DNA from: Pelargonium nanum
Taxonomy: Eukaryota > Streptophyta > Magnoliopsida > Geraniales > Geraniaceae
DNA: 31,333 nucleotides
NCBI GenBank assembly: GCA_036897485.1
Contig: JAYMTF010000709.1
Location: 1 to 31,333, forward strand
Direction of reading: 5' to 3'
This document shows, one piece after another, positions 12,008 through 23,167 of this stretch (positions are counted from its first letter, which is position 1; each line of letters opens with the position of its first letter). The notes below the pieces were generated by a model that was not told the origin of the DNA, did not search any database, and worked only from the letters and a program-made list of their open reading frames with translations. The translations under genes were made by a program, and so were the position numbers.

Positions 12008-12024
12008 CAATAATAATATTATAT
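12008..12024. repeat. Target-site duplication of the LINE (5' side)
   Basis: This is a perfect 17-bp match to 6632-6648. It lies directly against the first base of the LINE on the minus strand. Confidence 0.85.
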
Positions 12025-13247
12025 CCGAACTCATACCCAGCACATACAAACTGGTTGTCATGATGAACCATACCTGTGATCATGGGAATAAGATTATATT
12101 TTTTTTTGCGAGATATGCAAATGCACAAATCCCTTAATTGAGGAGGGGCCAAATTTTTAGTAGGTGTATTAATGTAAATGAAAAAATTAAGACTAAGAGA
12201 GGCTAAGAAATAAATGAAGAGTAAAATATAGAGCAAGTGAACGAAGACGTCGACAAACACGTTGTCATCAAGCGTTGCAAGTTTTAAAGCCGGCGAAAAG
12301 TTTAATATGGAGATGAAATTGTAATTTTTTTTATTGTCTTAACACGACCCTCAAAATAATTAAAATGACCTTGTATGTTATTCTATGTTCACTCAACATA
12401 GTATTCTTGATCGGTCTTTTTAAAAAAAAACATAGTATTTTCGAGGTTATATAAATATAATTATTCCATGTTAATGCATGCAACTAAAGGTAGAATTGTA
12501 TATATTTTCCTGATAGTAATTCATGGCCAGTAATATGATATTTGCATGTTCTCTCTTGCATTAACTTAATATCTCTCTTCAATTTCTATATGTTTTCTCA
12601 TAACATAACAGTTATTTTGGATTCATTTTATGCATCAACATTTTTCATTTTCCTACAATATTGCAATGATAGGTTCTTCAACAAAAAGAGAACTAATAAT
12701 CAGATTTATGTGATAGTCTCTTCATTCATGATATTCAAGAATCTGGAGATGAGATGCTATCCACTTCAAAGAGCAATATCATTTTCATTTTGTAAATTGT
12801 GATATCTAATATCTTGCTACATATATACCTAAATTTTTGAAGTTTCTTTTGTAACATTCATGAAGATATCATGTTGGTGATCTCTCAATGATAACAAAAT
12901 CCAATCACAAGATATCATGCAAAAAAGGATCAAAATAATCATTAAATAAATAGAGAAAAGAAAAGATCAAAATGAGAAAGAAAATGGAAGCTTTTTTCTT
13001 CATTTCACAGCCAAATCAAGGCCTCTCAATGGGCAGAACAGAATCCACAGAACAAAAAACATCATCACCAACCAACCTACAAAGATGGGATCATAATGAG
13101 AGTTCCATGACAAAAGTACCTTACTTTCAAAAAAAAAAAAACCTCCATCTTCCCCAAAAAATAAAAACTACTACAATATGAAACAAAACCTAATCTCAAT
13201 TCACTAGCTACAACTACACATTAAATCAATGAAATAAAAGCTCGATC
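12025..13247. other. AT-rich region between the LINE and the trihelix gene
   Basis: No gene is supported. The part nearest 13248 is expected to hold the 3' UTR of the minus-strand trihelix gene. Open frames at 12542-12802 and 12972-13181 on plus are A/T-biased and show no domain. Confidence 0.55.
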
Positions 13248-14178
13248 TTACATGTTATGATCTTCTCGTCTCATTTTATTCAATAGCGCAGTGATTAGAG
13301 CGTCGCGCTTCTCAGCCCTAGCTTCTTCTCTGATCCTCCTTTGCTCTTCCCTCTCTCTCCACCTCCTCTCCATCATTATCCTCTCATTCTCCAGAGCTTC
13401 CATGGTGTTCCTCCACTCCATCTCCCTCATCCTCCGCTCGTTCTCTCGAATCTCGTACGCTTCTCGCCACTGCGCCTCCATTTGCATCTGCTGCTTCATG
13501 AAATCCTCCAAAATCTCCCTCAAATTACTGTTACTGCCACTCCCTTTGCTAACATTGCCCACCTTACCCTTCTTCTTCTTCCTCCCAACCTTCTCTCCTT
13601 CGCTCTCCTCGTTCTCCTCGTCCTCATCAGAAGACAACGCCTTTTTCTTCGACCCGCTTCCCTCCATGTCCGCCCACATAATCCTCTGCATCCTCGCCGC
13701 CAAAATCGTGTGCAGCTCGTTGTAAAACGGAAATTGCTGCCTCACAGCTTCCGGCTCCATCGTCTCACATCCCTATACATACAGTTTCTCATGTCAGAGA
13801 ACCAACTCAACAAAAAGTAACACAGAAAAAAGAAAAAACAGGTCAGAAGCTTTTAGCTTATGATACTGTAACAACAGAGAATCAACTCCAACTAAAAGCT
13901 TAAGTTGTAATTAACGATACCTTGTATCGGGTGACCAGATTCTTCCACTTGCACTTGCACTGATCGGCGCTCCGATTGTAACCCTTTTCCTTCATTTTCG
14001 TGGAGATGACTTCCCAGAGAAGCTTGTTCCTCTTCGTCTCCATGAAAGTCTGGTCCAGCTCAGCCCTAATCATCAAGAACTCCTTCGTTTCCTGAATACT
14101 CCACTGAGGAAACCGGTCTCCGGCGCCGGCGCCGCCGGCGTCGACGCTCACGCTCATGTGATGGTGGTGCTGGTCCAT
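13248..14178 (-). CDS. GT-3-like: GT-3-type trihelix transcription factor, 260 aa, 2 exons
   Basis: Exon 1 is 14178-13921 (86 codons). The intron is 13920-13773 (148 bp, GTATCG...TATAG, phase 0). Exon 2 is 13772-13248, ending in TAA. The N-terminus has a His run (MDQHHHHMSV) and a Gly/Ala linker. Residues 22-86 form the trihelix DNA-binding domain with its three spaced Trp (W26, W55, W78), ending in KWKNLVTRYK. Splicing joins this to GCETMEPEAVRQQFPFYNEL, a continuation typical of GT-3a/GT-3b. Next come an acidic stretch (SSDEDEENEE), a basic likely nuclear signal (GRKKKKGK, near residue 149) and a long charged coiled coil with REEARAEKRDALITALLN near the end. The family binds GT elements or related promoter sequences in the nucleus; Arabidopsis GT-3b is linked to calmodulin/salt and pathogen responses. 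The whole layout matches, so the family call is firm; GT-3a versus GT-3b is not resolved. Confidence 0.92.
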
Positions 14179-14472
14179 ACCCAGAAACTGAAACCACCAG
14201 AAAGATCCAATAACCAATCTCAAATTTCTTTTTCTCTTTGTATCGAAGATGAGAGAGAGATGGGGTTGGAGATCAAGAAAAAGATGAAGTATATTAAGGT
14301 TGGTGTGAAAAGAAGGTGTGAATCGTCAAAAACAAAAATAAGAAAAATTGATTTAGTTTTTTTTTTTTTTGGCTTAGGTGTCAAAGCGCTCCGTTTTTAT
14401 TATTATTCGTTCAGATTTCAGAAGACAAAACCTTTTTTTTTCCTCTCATCTCTCTACGCGGAAACTGACCCT

Positions 14473-14479
14473 TTTTATA
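14473..14479 (-). promoter_or_regulatory. TATA box of the trihelix gene
   Basis: The minus strand reads TATAAAA at 14479-14473, about 295 bases upstream of the ATG. A transcript starting near 14445 would have a leader of about 265 bases that contains no upstream ATG. Confidence 0.6.
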
Positions 14480-14544
14480 AATTCTCTCTCTACAATTTTC
14501 TCTCTCGCTCTAGAACTTGCATACCCATTTGTTCACATTGCGCT

Positions 14545-14556
14545 CACGTGACGTCA
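14545..14556 (-). promoter_or_regulatory. Overlapping G-box and TGACGTCA palindrome
   Basis: CACGTGACGTCA combines a G-box (CACGTG, 14545-14550) with the TGACGTCA palindrome (14549-14556), sharing two bases. It lies about 70 bases upstream of the TATA box of the trihelix gene. Both are classic plant bZIP sites, and the G-box is also a bHLH site. Regulation by such factors is inferred from position only. Confidence 0.55.
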
Positions 14557-17066
14557 GGGTGACGACAGAAAAGGTGGGGACTTTATTCTCTGCGACCAGT
14601 CGTTAGATAACTTCCCTTACAAGCATTAATTTTGAATTTTCATTTAATTTTTGGTTTGTCAACTTTCTGGTCTTTTTTCCTCGTTAAAGTTCGAGACTGT
14701 ACGTGGGGGCTTTTATCTTTATTTTTTGGGGGCTAGCTTTGCATGGATTTCGAAATCTAGCTACATTAAAAATATTTTTAAAAAATTACTTTGATGATTT
14801 TATGTGAGCCGTCCATTTTATTTTCAAATAATCAGCTACGCGGTATTTGGGATGGCCCACCTCCCACGTGTAAGCCCTACTGGATTTTTACACGTGGCGT
14901 GCATGCAGACATTTTGTGAGATGGATGGGGTTGATGAGTTGGAGCCACTGGTGTTGCGATTCACACCTATGGCCCATTTCTGATTCTCCTTGCTGTTGCT
15001 TGCAATGTTGCACAAATATTTGACATTTGTGGAAAATAAAATTAAAAAAATAAGCGTATCAATAACTGAAACAAATAAAAATTGTAGTCAAATGGTTAAA
15101 AGACATGGGATCCATTGACCGTCTCGTGGTTCTCCTCCTGGTCAAGGTTCTGGAATGGTTTGGTGAGACCATGGTGTTAAAGCCAGTGGTTTTTTATTTG
15201 GATTTTGAGAACCATATAGTTTATTATTTTATACCATTATTGACCAATTCACTCTTTTACCGTTTCTCTTTTCATGGTAATTCACAGCCAATCCATCTAG
15301 CGCTTGTTCGGAATGTCTATTTGACTCCCGTAAACGTGAATGTCTATTGACAAAAAATTAAAAAAATGTTTAACCGTTAGAACAAAGAACAAATATTTTA
15401 TGGCATTGAAGTTCTATGAAAAGCTTTACCACAAGAGGTTAGAGGCTCATGTATGTACCTGCTTTTGTGTATATTTTTTTCCTAAATCCGCTCTTAATGT
15501 TGCTTTAGTTGAAAACTAAAATACCAGCAAGCCCAAATCATAGTGTTATGGCTCGAATTCTTTTAGTTATGTTAAAAGAACAATACGACCGACCTCAAAT
15601 TTTTTAAAATATATATATTGTTACTTTAAGCGATAAACTATTATAGTTTCTTGGCCGACCTTTATTCGATGAACCCAAATGTAATATGTATGAATCGACC
15701 TCGCACATTTGAATATGCATGTTTTTACTCTCTGCAGTTGAATGTTGTAGTTTTATAGTCGACATATTTCGGTAGACTTAGATGAAATAACGGTCGACTT
15801 CACTTTTATTATAATGTTTCTATACTATAATAAGTCGACTGTGCATATGGTTATGTTGATCAAATATTGATTGACCTAATTAACCTGCATATAAAATATA
15901 AATCTATTTATGTTATATTTTTTAAGTTTAATAAATATGACAATTTAGTAAATTTATAATTATATTTTTGTTTTAAAAAACAATGCCAAGTGGTTTAATT
16001 TTTTATTGATTTCTTTTGAATATCATTCAAGACGGTTTATCAAACAAAATATTTATTCTATACCGATATTTTATTTCATTCTAGCCAACTTTACGACATT
16101 TTACTTTTATGTAGTGAACAAGACAAACAAGTTATCAATGTGAAACTTTCGTACGTGATTTGTTTACAATCATTTATTATAGTAGTTGTATTTTTCATAA
16201 TTATTTTAATATTAAAATGTGAAACTTATTAATATGGTGACAAGAGACTCGAAAGTATAATTGCATTTTAATTTGCATTGAATATAGATGACACATGTCT
16301 ATGTTTGTCTCGTGAAGAAAGATTCATGAGCTATACGTTTTGTAACATATATGTGTGTGAACCAACAGTATTGACTTGTGAAAACTCAATGGAACAAACA
16401 CGGTTTTACTTATTTAATATAATCAACTTGTTTAAAATTAATGTTGCATACTATTAATTTTGGAATATTAAGGGGAGGTGAAATAAAAACAATAATTATT
16501 GAGATTTGAGAACATGGTCTATCAGAATGAGGCCCTACAATAAGGCAACTTGGTGATTCACACTCACAGACAGTGAAATTGAAATCTGATATTGAGGCTT
16601 TACTGATTAATTTTGGTAGTCATTTGCAATGCTGCAACATTTCTCCTGGGTCAAAACATGCATGTGACATGTTTTGTGTTTTTTTAAATACCGACTTATA
16701 TGGAAATAACATATGGCTAGATTTAAATCTCTTAAAAGTTTGCCTAAAAATAATATCTTAAAGTTTTAGAAACAAACGTCAATTGTGAACGGAAGTATGA
16801 ATATTCAGAATTGAACATCAGTTTAGAATTGAAAAATATAAAATCGGACCGGATCAAAATCGAATGTTCTATAAAAATTAGACCAAAAACCGAATTGGTC
16901 CTGTTATGAATAATTCAAATCAGAATCAATTTATTTTTTTTGAAAATTTTAAAAATAACTTTTTAAAGAGAAATAATTATAATTGAAGTTATAGAGTTAT
17001 AAATAATTAAGTATATTGTATTAATTCTTCTAAAAAAAGTATAATGTATTAAAAGTGAAAAATAAA
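14557..17066. other. Gene-poor region upstream of the trihelix gene
   Basis: It includes distal promoter sequence with a G-box inverted repeat at 14864-14897 (listed separately). Beyond that it is AT-rich DNA with several scattered CGACC / GTCGAC motifs at 15590-15890, perhaps an old transposon remnant. Open frames at 15105-15350 and 16573-16761 show no recognisable protein. No RNA gene is seen. Confidence 0.55.
14864..14897. promoter_or_regulatory. Inverted pair of G-boxes
   Basis: CCACGTGTAA (14864-14873) and TTACACGTGG (14888-14897) are perfect 10-bp inverted copies separated by 14 bases. Each contains an ACGTG core. They lie about 700 bases upstream of the trihelix ATG. The symmetry suggests a binding site for dimeric bZIP or bHLH factors, but this is inference. 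Confidence 0.5.
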
Positions 17067-17206
17067 GCCCCCTAAGGGGTGGCCCAATGGTCAAGACACA
17101 CATCTTCATGTGGGAGGTCGTGGGTTCTAATCCCATTGCGTCGGGTGGGGTGGAGTTTTGGGTTAAAATGGGAGAGCTACCCCCTTTTGTGTAGCTCAAT
17201 TTTAAA
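17067..17206 (+). mobile_element. tRNA-derived SINE, copy A
   Basis: It begins GCCCCCTAAGGGGTG. It has a box-A-like GTGGCCCAATGG (17079-17090) and a box-B-like GGTTCTAATCC (17123-17133), and ends TGTGTAGCTCAATTTT followed by an A/T-rich tail (AAATAAATAAATAAG). It is clearly related along its whole length (about 140 bp) to the copy at 18916, with small differences. Flanking AAAAATAAA on both sides could be a target-site duplication but is too A-rich to be certain. Confidence 0.7.
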
Positions 17207-18902
17207 AAATAAATAAATAAGTAAATTACTATAAAATTTATTTTTTTTAAAACACATTTTTCGAAATAAAAAAATAAAATTGCTAATGAACGGACTAGAA
17301 CAAATGAATCAAAGACCAAACTTAATTTATTTGGTCTAGTTAGATCTCGATCCGGTTGAGTCCATTTTTGGTTCAAACTCAATTTTGCTCATTCCTATTT
17401 TCTTTTTATTGGAAAACAATTGTAATTTTTTAAAAATTGTCCTATTAAAATAATTGTACACTTATTCTTCAAAAAAAAAATAATTGTACACTTATTTGTG
17501 CGTGTAGTAGTTGATGAATACAATTGTGTCATATTATTCGAACATGCAACAAGTATTTGTTCATATTAAATTACTTAAGATATTTCAATTCAAATTCTTT
17601 GGAGAATTTAGTAACGAACACGTAAACACTAAACAATAACAATTATGAAATGGGCCCAATCAAAACTTGTAAGGCATATCATATTCATACTAATTTTATT
17701 TGAGCCAAATACAACCATAAAGTATTACAACATTTTCTATCAAATTTTAACGTAGATGCATTCCCTAAAACATTAACTCGAGATCTCAAATTAAATCGGA
17801 ACAATTCTTTATCAGTTGACCTCTCGCTTGGCGGTATATCAAATGCATTTCAGTGAACAAAACCCACAAGTACATCCTCTTGAAAGTATAGGGCTCGCAT
17901 GACAAAAACTGTGGGACATGTCATAAATTTAAAACATGAAAGTGTTGATATTATCTTAATATTTTATTTTTAAAGGGCAATTAGTATTCATTTTTATATT
18001 TAACTCATGCATAACACTAACAAATGAAACAAGAAACTATTGACCAGAAGGATTATACTGTAGTTGTGAGTATGATTGTTTTCTCCTCTGATTCTACTTT
18101 TTTTCCATCTCAAACCAAACATGTCATCATCACTAACAAGTTTATTTTATTAATTCATTGAACAAATAATTAGAGGGCTCAAGATCATCTCCATCTCCGA
18201 AGAAATTAATAGCATTTTTAAAAGGAAAAAAGAAGATACAAATATAGAGATAAATTGTCAAAGGAGGTCTAAACACGAAAGTGATAGGCCAATTGCAATC
18301 AATCATGTAAGATGAAACTCTAGAGTTATGTATTCTTGCACAACAAGCAAGCTTAAATTTCAAATTAGTAAGCCACAAAATATTGGAATTGACGTGATAG
18401 TTCTGGTAGATGTCCGATCAAATCAAATTCAACACATAGTTTATGTTGTGTTTGTGCCTAACAAGTATGTTAATTTCATATACCCATAAGTATTAAGATA
18501 AGGATCCATCTCAACATTTTAAGCAACAATGTCTACTCATAACATAAAGGATAGAGATTAATAATATAATATTGTGCACACATATATTTGTTTAAAATTT
18601 TATTTGAGTTGATGCAATGTACATGTATATCACTTTTTAATTAAATAGACATTCGTCTTGAATAAAAGAAAATAAAAACTAAATAGACACCAAGTTTTTC
18701 CTTCGAAAAATAGACACCAAGTTTTTGTTTAGAAGGTTTACTTGACTCTTGCAAACTGAAAGTATTTAGATATTAAAGTCAAAAGATGTATGGTTGTTGG
18801 AGTAAAGACCAATTTATTTCAGACATTGGAACTCCACATGAGGTAGAAGACTCCTACACGAGCTCGACAACTTTTATATAAATTGAAAGAATCCTAATTT
18901 AT
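17207..18902. other. AT-rich intergenic region between the two SINE copies
   Basis: No gene is supported. It contains two short direct repeats: 20 bp at 17447-17466 and 17477-17496, and 18 bp at 18682-18699 and 18709-18726. Open frames such as 18142-18378 on minus show no domain. Confidence 0.55.
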
Positions 18903-19092
18903 AACTTGGCCGACCGCCCCCTAGGGGGTGACACAATGGTCAAGACACACATCTCCACGTAGGAGGACGTGGGTTCAAATCTCATTGCGTCTGGTGGGGT
19001 GAGGTGGGGTTTGGGTTAAAAGGGGAGAGATACCCCCTGTTGTGTAGCTCAATTTTATAAAAAAAAAATATTAATAAAAAACTTGGTCAACC
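18903..19092 (+). mobile_element. tRNA-derived SINE, copy B, with target-site duplication
   Basis: The element body runs from 18916 (GCCCCCTAGGGGGTG) to the A-rich tail ending at 19079. It shares its length, its internal box-A/box-B region (GGTTCAAATCT near 18972) and its end TGTGTAGCTCAATTTT with copy A at 17067. It is flanked by AACTTGGCCGACC (18903-18915) and AACTTGGTCAACC (19080-19092). These match at 11 of 13 positions; both mismatches are C/T or G/A transitions, as expected for an aged target-site duplication. Confidence 0.75.
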
Positions 19093-19820
19093 CTCATTAT
19101 ACTAGTCGACCTAAATTAATAATAACAATTTTCAATTCTCTATATAAACATTTCAATATTAATAATCCAAGAAAGGTTTATTAGATTCAAACAAATTCTT
19201 TATTTTCTCCCCACATTTTACTTTCTTTACTCTACTTAAATCTATATTTGAAATAGAAATTTCAAACAAGCTCTAAACTTCTTCTTTTTTATGGACAAAC
19301 TTTTTGTTCACATAAAAAACTTTAAGAAAAAATTCTAGTAGTATAATGACAAACTAGTGACACATGTAGTTGACCAATAAGATTGAACTTGCAATTTGGA
19401 AGTCAACAATTTTGACATTGCAGTTTTTTTTTTCTTTCTTAATCTTTATTTTTCTAAGCTAATACAAGTATACAACGTACAGTAATGAAACGAGTGATCA
19501 ATTCATTGCCATGCGTTTTGTTTGTTCCAGTACTCATCTTCTATTTTAAATTTTTACGGACACACTTTAATATTGAAACTCGCCATCAAAAATTGACCAA
19601 AAGCCCCTCTCTACCCTCTGCACAGTACATAGATCGAGACGGTGAATAACGCTAAAATATAATAAAGCTGATAATTTCGATCCGAGTTACTAAAATCTAA
19701 TATACAAAATGAATTTTCTGCTTCTGCTAAAGCTCTGCGGAGAATTTTGAATCCCAGAAGGAGATGGTCATGACTCACGAGGCTCCAACGGTCACAAAAC
19801 AAAGCCGGTGGGATTGTAAA

Positions 19821-19840
19821 TATATATATATATATATATA
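19821..19840. repeat. (TA)10 microsatellite
   Basis: Ten uninterrupted TA units. It is likely to vary in length between individuals. Confidence 0.9.
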
Positions 19841-20414
19841 CAAAATGTTGTGGGGTCAAAATAGTGAGGTGAGGATTGTAGAAAAATAATAGTAAAGTTA
19901 TATGAAGAGAAGTTGAATTGAAATGATTCAGGTGTTTGGTTTGACAACCAAAACTCACGCAGTTGAAAACTACAATGACCCGTTATTTGACTTGAAGACA
20001 AAGCCTCGTGCTTTTGCCATTTGCCAACATATATATATCACATCTTTGTTAATTAGCAGCAATAATTAACGTAAGGGAAGACATTATTGTTCCTAGCTAC
20101 TATATACTACATAGCTTGATTGCGTGTAAACAAAGTGTAAAATTATATGTCTTCTTTTACAAACTTCTCTGCAATGCTTCTTTTGCATCAACGAATCATA
20201 GTTACGCAGGACAACATGATTAATAATCGTTTCAAAAATAGAAGTTCTTGTTTTTATTTTGAGAGTAATTAAAGAGAAGTTAGTTAATGTTGTACCATTA
20301 TTTTACAATTCTCATGGGTATCGACATATTTGAGAAATATTAACTAACTTAATGTTATTGGTAACTCAATTTTAAACTAAGCATTTTGAGACCATAATGT
20401 AAGACAAATATGAC

Positions 20415-20545
20415 ACTCATTTTAAGATGTAGAGAGCAACAAAAATGAGACTTTACAAGAAAACAAAATAGTTACAAATATAAATATTATGCATGTTGCC
20501 AACACGTGATTATCTTATGTTTTGTTCCTCATTCTTAAAATGAGT
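20415..20545. repeat. Inverted repeat, MITE-like remnant
   Basis: The left arm 20415-20441 (starting ACTCATTTTAAGATG) pairs imperfectly with the right arm 20522-20545, whose reverse complement starts ACTCATTTTAAGAATG. About 80 bases separate the arms. No clean target-site duplication was found. It could be a small MITE or two decayed MITE ends. Confidence 0.4.
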
Positions 20546-21015
20546 ATAGTGTTTTCTTGTATTTTTGTATTAAGATGAGTATAATGATTATCTTAAGTTG
20601 AGATTGATGAATTACACAATTATTGTAGTTGTGTATATATATATTTATATCCATCAATTGGTTGTTGTCTGAGGAATTTTCTCTCAAGAAGAAAACCAAG
20701 CAAAACAGCCAAAGATCTGACCAACTAGTTTGCATCAGGAGCCACCCACCGCCGCCTACTGAAAAGATTTTTTTTTTTCTTTTGTCTCTTTAAGGAGTCA
20801 TTCATTTTTTTTAATGCGATATTTCAATTGTCACGAGTTCTAAATTTTCGAAAGTGCATTAGTTAAAACAATATGTGGAAGTGTCATTTTTTCTAAAAAG
20901 GTTTGTTGGGAGGTTTATGTGATATCAACGTTTAGTGAAAGCGAAATAGACTTAGGATCGAGATTTATACATCTCAATGTCGAACATTTGGTTTTGAGAT
21001 GACGACTAGTCTATT

Positions 21016-21219
21016 TTAAGCATGAACTACTCGTTTCATAGATTGATAAATAAAACTCTTAAAAGTATCGGTCAAGACTAAACAATCTTCTAAAACTAAA
21101 CACACACTCCCACCTTTTGGAACCGCGTCCCTCAAAGCAGAGATCATGGAAAAAGCGTCTGACTCGACAACCACTCGACCAAGGTGCCGGTCCTTGATCC
21201 AACTCAAGACTTGATACAA
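21016..21219 (-). pseudogene. Orphan RNase H-like fragment of a retroelement
   Basis: The minus-strand frame reads LSWIKDRHLGRVVVESDAF and continues to VVHA before a stop. WIKDR..GRVVVESDA with a downstream (N/K)RVVH is the pattern of the plant RNase H domain (RVT_3 type) found at the end of many LINE-derived proteins. Only about 68 residues remain, with no start codon and no neighbouring reverse transcriptase. I take it as a relic, not a gene. Confidence 0.6.
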
Positions 21220-23006
21220 CTTGTTGTGTACAGTAGAAAATGAATATGTTGCCTTTCTAAGACAAATTAATAGGTATAAGTCATGTATAACTTAGCATAT
21301 GAAAAAAGTGTATAAATTAGAGAAAAAGAGAGTATTATTTGAGTATGTTTCACTAGCAATTGAAATTGGACCTACAAATCCTAATAGTGAAGACATATGA
21401 GGCCCAATAACAATGATTCATGCATCTTATAATCAAAATCAACTAAAAATTGAAGCAATTAAGGTGAAGAAAAAGAAACCGGTGGTTGAGTGTCAATATG
21501 AGACCCACTATCAACACTTTGAGCACAAAACAAGACAAACAAATAAGACCCCTTTTTCAACTCTATTGTATGCAAATGTTATGCAACAGACAGCACAACA
21601 ATCACCTATCTCTCTTCTCCTTATTTTTTGGAATCCCTTCCATATTTATTGTGATTTGAAGTATTAACTACAAATATTTATTTCATCCATTCATGGGACA
21701 AAACTGACAATTTAGATTTTAAGTTGGGATCGATTAATTTTTTTGGTTTTGAGTTTAAAAGACTCAAATGTTTGTATGGTAACACTACAGTCTTCTTACG
21801 AGATGTGTCACATAGTCCAAATTTAGAGGAGAACTACACCAAATTGTTCGGTAAAATGTATAAAATAATGATTTTAAGAAGACAAGCTCCTGCATAGCTC
21901 TTTTAAGGAGTTGATTCTTACAGGATCTCGATGTCTCTTATGACATTGTTGGCCTCTTTCAAGGAGTTGATTCCTGTAGAAACTCAATGACTCATGTGAG
22001 ATTTTTGGTCTCCTTTAAGGAAGAGAGATAACATGTAAATTACTTTTTTTACCCCCACAATATGCAGTTTTGGGCGACCTGGTTGTTGGTCAGGTTGGTT
22101 GATTCCATTATGTTACATTGACATGCGATACGCTAGATGTTGCTTTTGCAGATGAGATTGACTTGATTTTTCGATTATGTCGATCGAATCTTGTCTATTT
22201 ATAATATATTAAATTACATAGTTAAAGCATGTCTTGATTATAAATTATTATGATTAATATTAAACATATTACAAGAACATATGAAGTTATTAGTACCAAT
22301 TTGAGTCTCAAATACTTTATGTGCATTTTGATCATTTAAATAATTGATATCTCCTTACAATTGTTTTGATCCAAACATACTAGTATACGAATTTTTTTGA
22401 AATAACTTCTCACAACTTTTCAGTAATATTACCTAACAAGACCTAACTCAAATATAATTTCACTAGTAAACCATGCAAATTCGTATAAGTTCGTATGACT
22501 TGGCCTAAAAATTGATCGGGTCTACTCTATAAAACAAAAGATTCAGATCGAACTACAACTACCTACGTGTTGGGGCCCAAATTGTGTGCTCTAATAATGG
22601 GAAAGGAGCCGATTATTATTATTTTAGATATATTGTCTCTGTCATTGGGTCTCCATTGCTACTATTCTTGGCCTTCTTTGTATGCTTATTTTCCCTTTTG
22701 GGCCTAAAACAAAATAAGAAAAAATCATTGGGTGAAAACAGAAATAGTACATAAAGAGAGGGCTAGAGTTGCAGTAGTAATGAACTATTTCAGCAGCACC
22801 TATCATCATTCTGTCCCTTGTGTAGGCGACTAGGCGTTGGTTAAAAAAAAAGGTTTTAACCTTCACCGAGACCCAAAATTAAATGCAATAATACAAAGCC
22901 AATGAAATGAACCCATCATCTTCTCCTCCGTCCCGTTCCCGACCATTCACCACTCTCCAGTTAGCCGACAAAACTCACAGAACCAAAGGCGATTATATAT
23001 TCAAAA
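21220..23006. other. Intergenic region upstream of the kinase gene
   Basis: No gene is supported. It holds a 56-bp tandem repeat at 21898-22027 (listed separately). Open frames at 21413-21667 on plus and 22642-22866 on minus show no recognisable domain. Confidence 0.55.
21898..22027 (+). repeat. 56-bp tandem repeat, two full units and a partial third
   Basis: Units begin at 21898, 21954 and 22010, an exact 56-base period, each with CTC(T/C)TTT(T/C)AAGGA. Units 1 and 2 also share GGAGTTGATTC and later GACT/GTCTC-type segments. Divergence between units is considerable, so the array is old. Confidence 0.65.
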
Positions 23007-23018
23007 TTATATAAAATT
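23007..23018 (+). promoter_or_regulatory. Probable TATA box of the kinase gene
   Basis: ATTATATAAAAT lies about 340 bases upstream of the start codon. A start site near 23040 would give a leader of about 318 bases, which would include two upstream ORFs. A leader intron cannot be excluded. Confidence 0.5.
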
Positions 23019-23167
23019 CCATAAAAAGCAACTCTATTTTAGTAGTATTTGTTTATTTTATTATTCATTTATCAAAAGACGAACTCTTCAACAAAAGCAT
23101 CTTCACCGTTAACCGTACAACACCACCTCACTACTAAATTTCAGAACCAACAAAATTTTCACTGCAA

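Larger units (their letters stand above)
19093..21015. other. Gene-poor AT-rich region
   Basis: No gene is supported. It contains a (TA)10 microsatellite at 19821-19840, and an inverted repeat at 20415-20441 and 20522-20545 (ACTCATTTTAAGA core). The segment from about 20400 (GACAAATATGACACTCATTTT) resembles a decayed Stowaway MITE right end. Open frames at 19611-20001 and 20535-20735 on minus are low-complexity. Confidence 0.5.

Noticed and set aside
13291-13820. Long plus-strand open frames over the trihelix exon 2
   Set aside because: They are antisense shadows of the coiled-coil region; the Leu/Ser/Pro/His-rich translation is what reversed Glu/Arg-rich coding gives.
15085-15180. Another SINE (TCAAATGGTTAAAAGAC...)
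   Set aside because: A box-A-like start is present but there is no acceptable box B at the right distance and no flanking repeat.
15105-15350. Possible 81-aa gene
   Set aside because: There is no recognisable domain or promoter; the sequence around it is A/T-rich intergenic DNA.
17079-17133. tRNA gene
   Set aside because: It has A and B boxes, but no acceptor-stem pairing and a 3' extension shared with another dispersed copy, so a SINE fits better.
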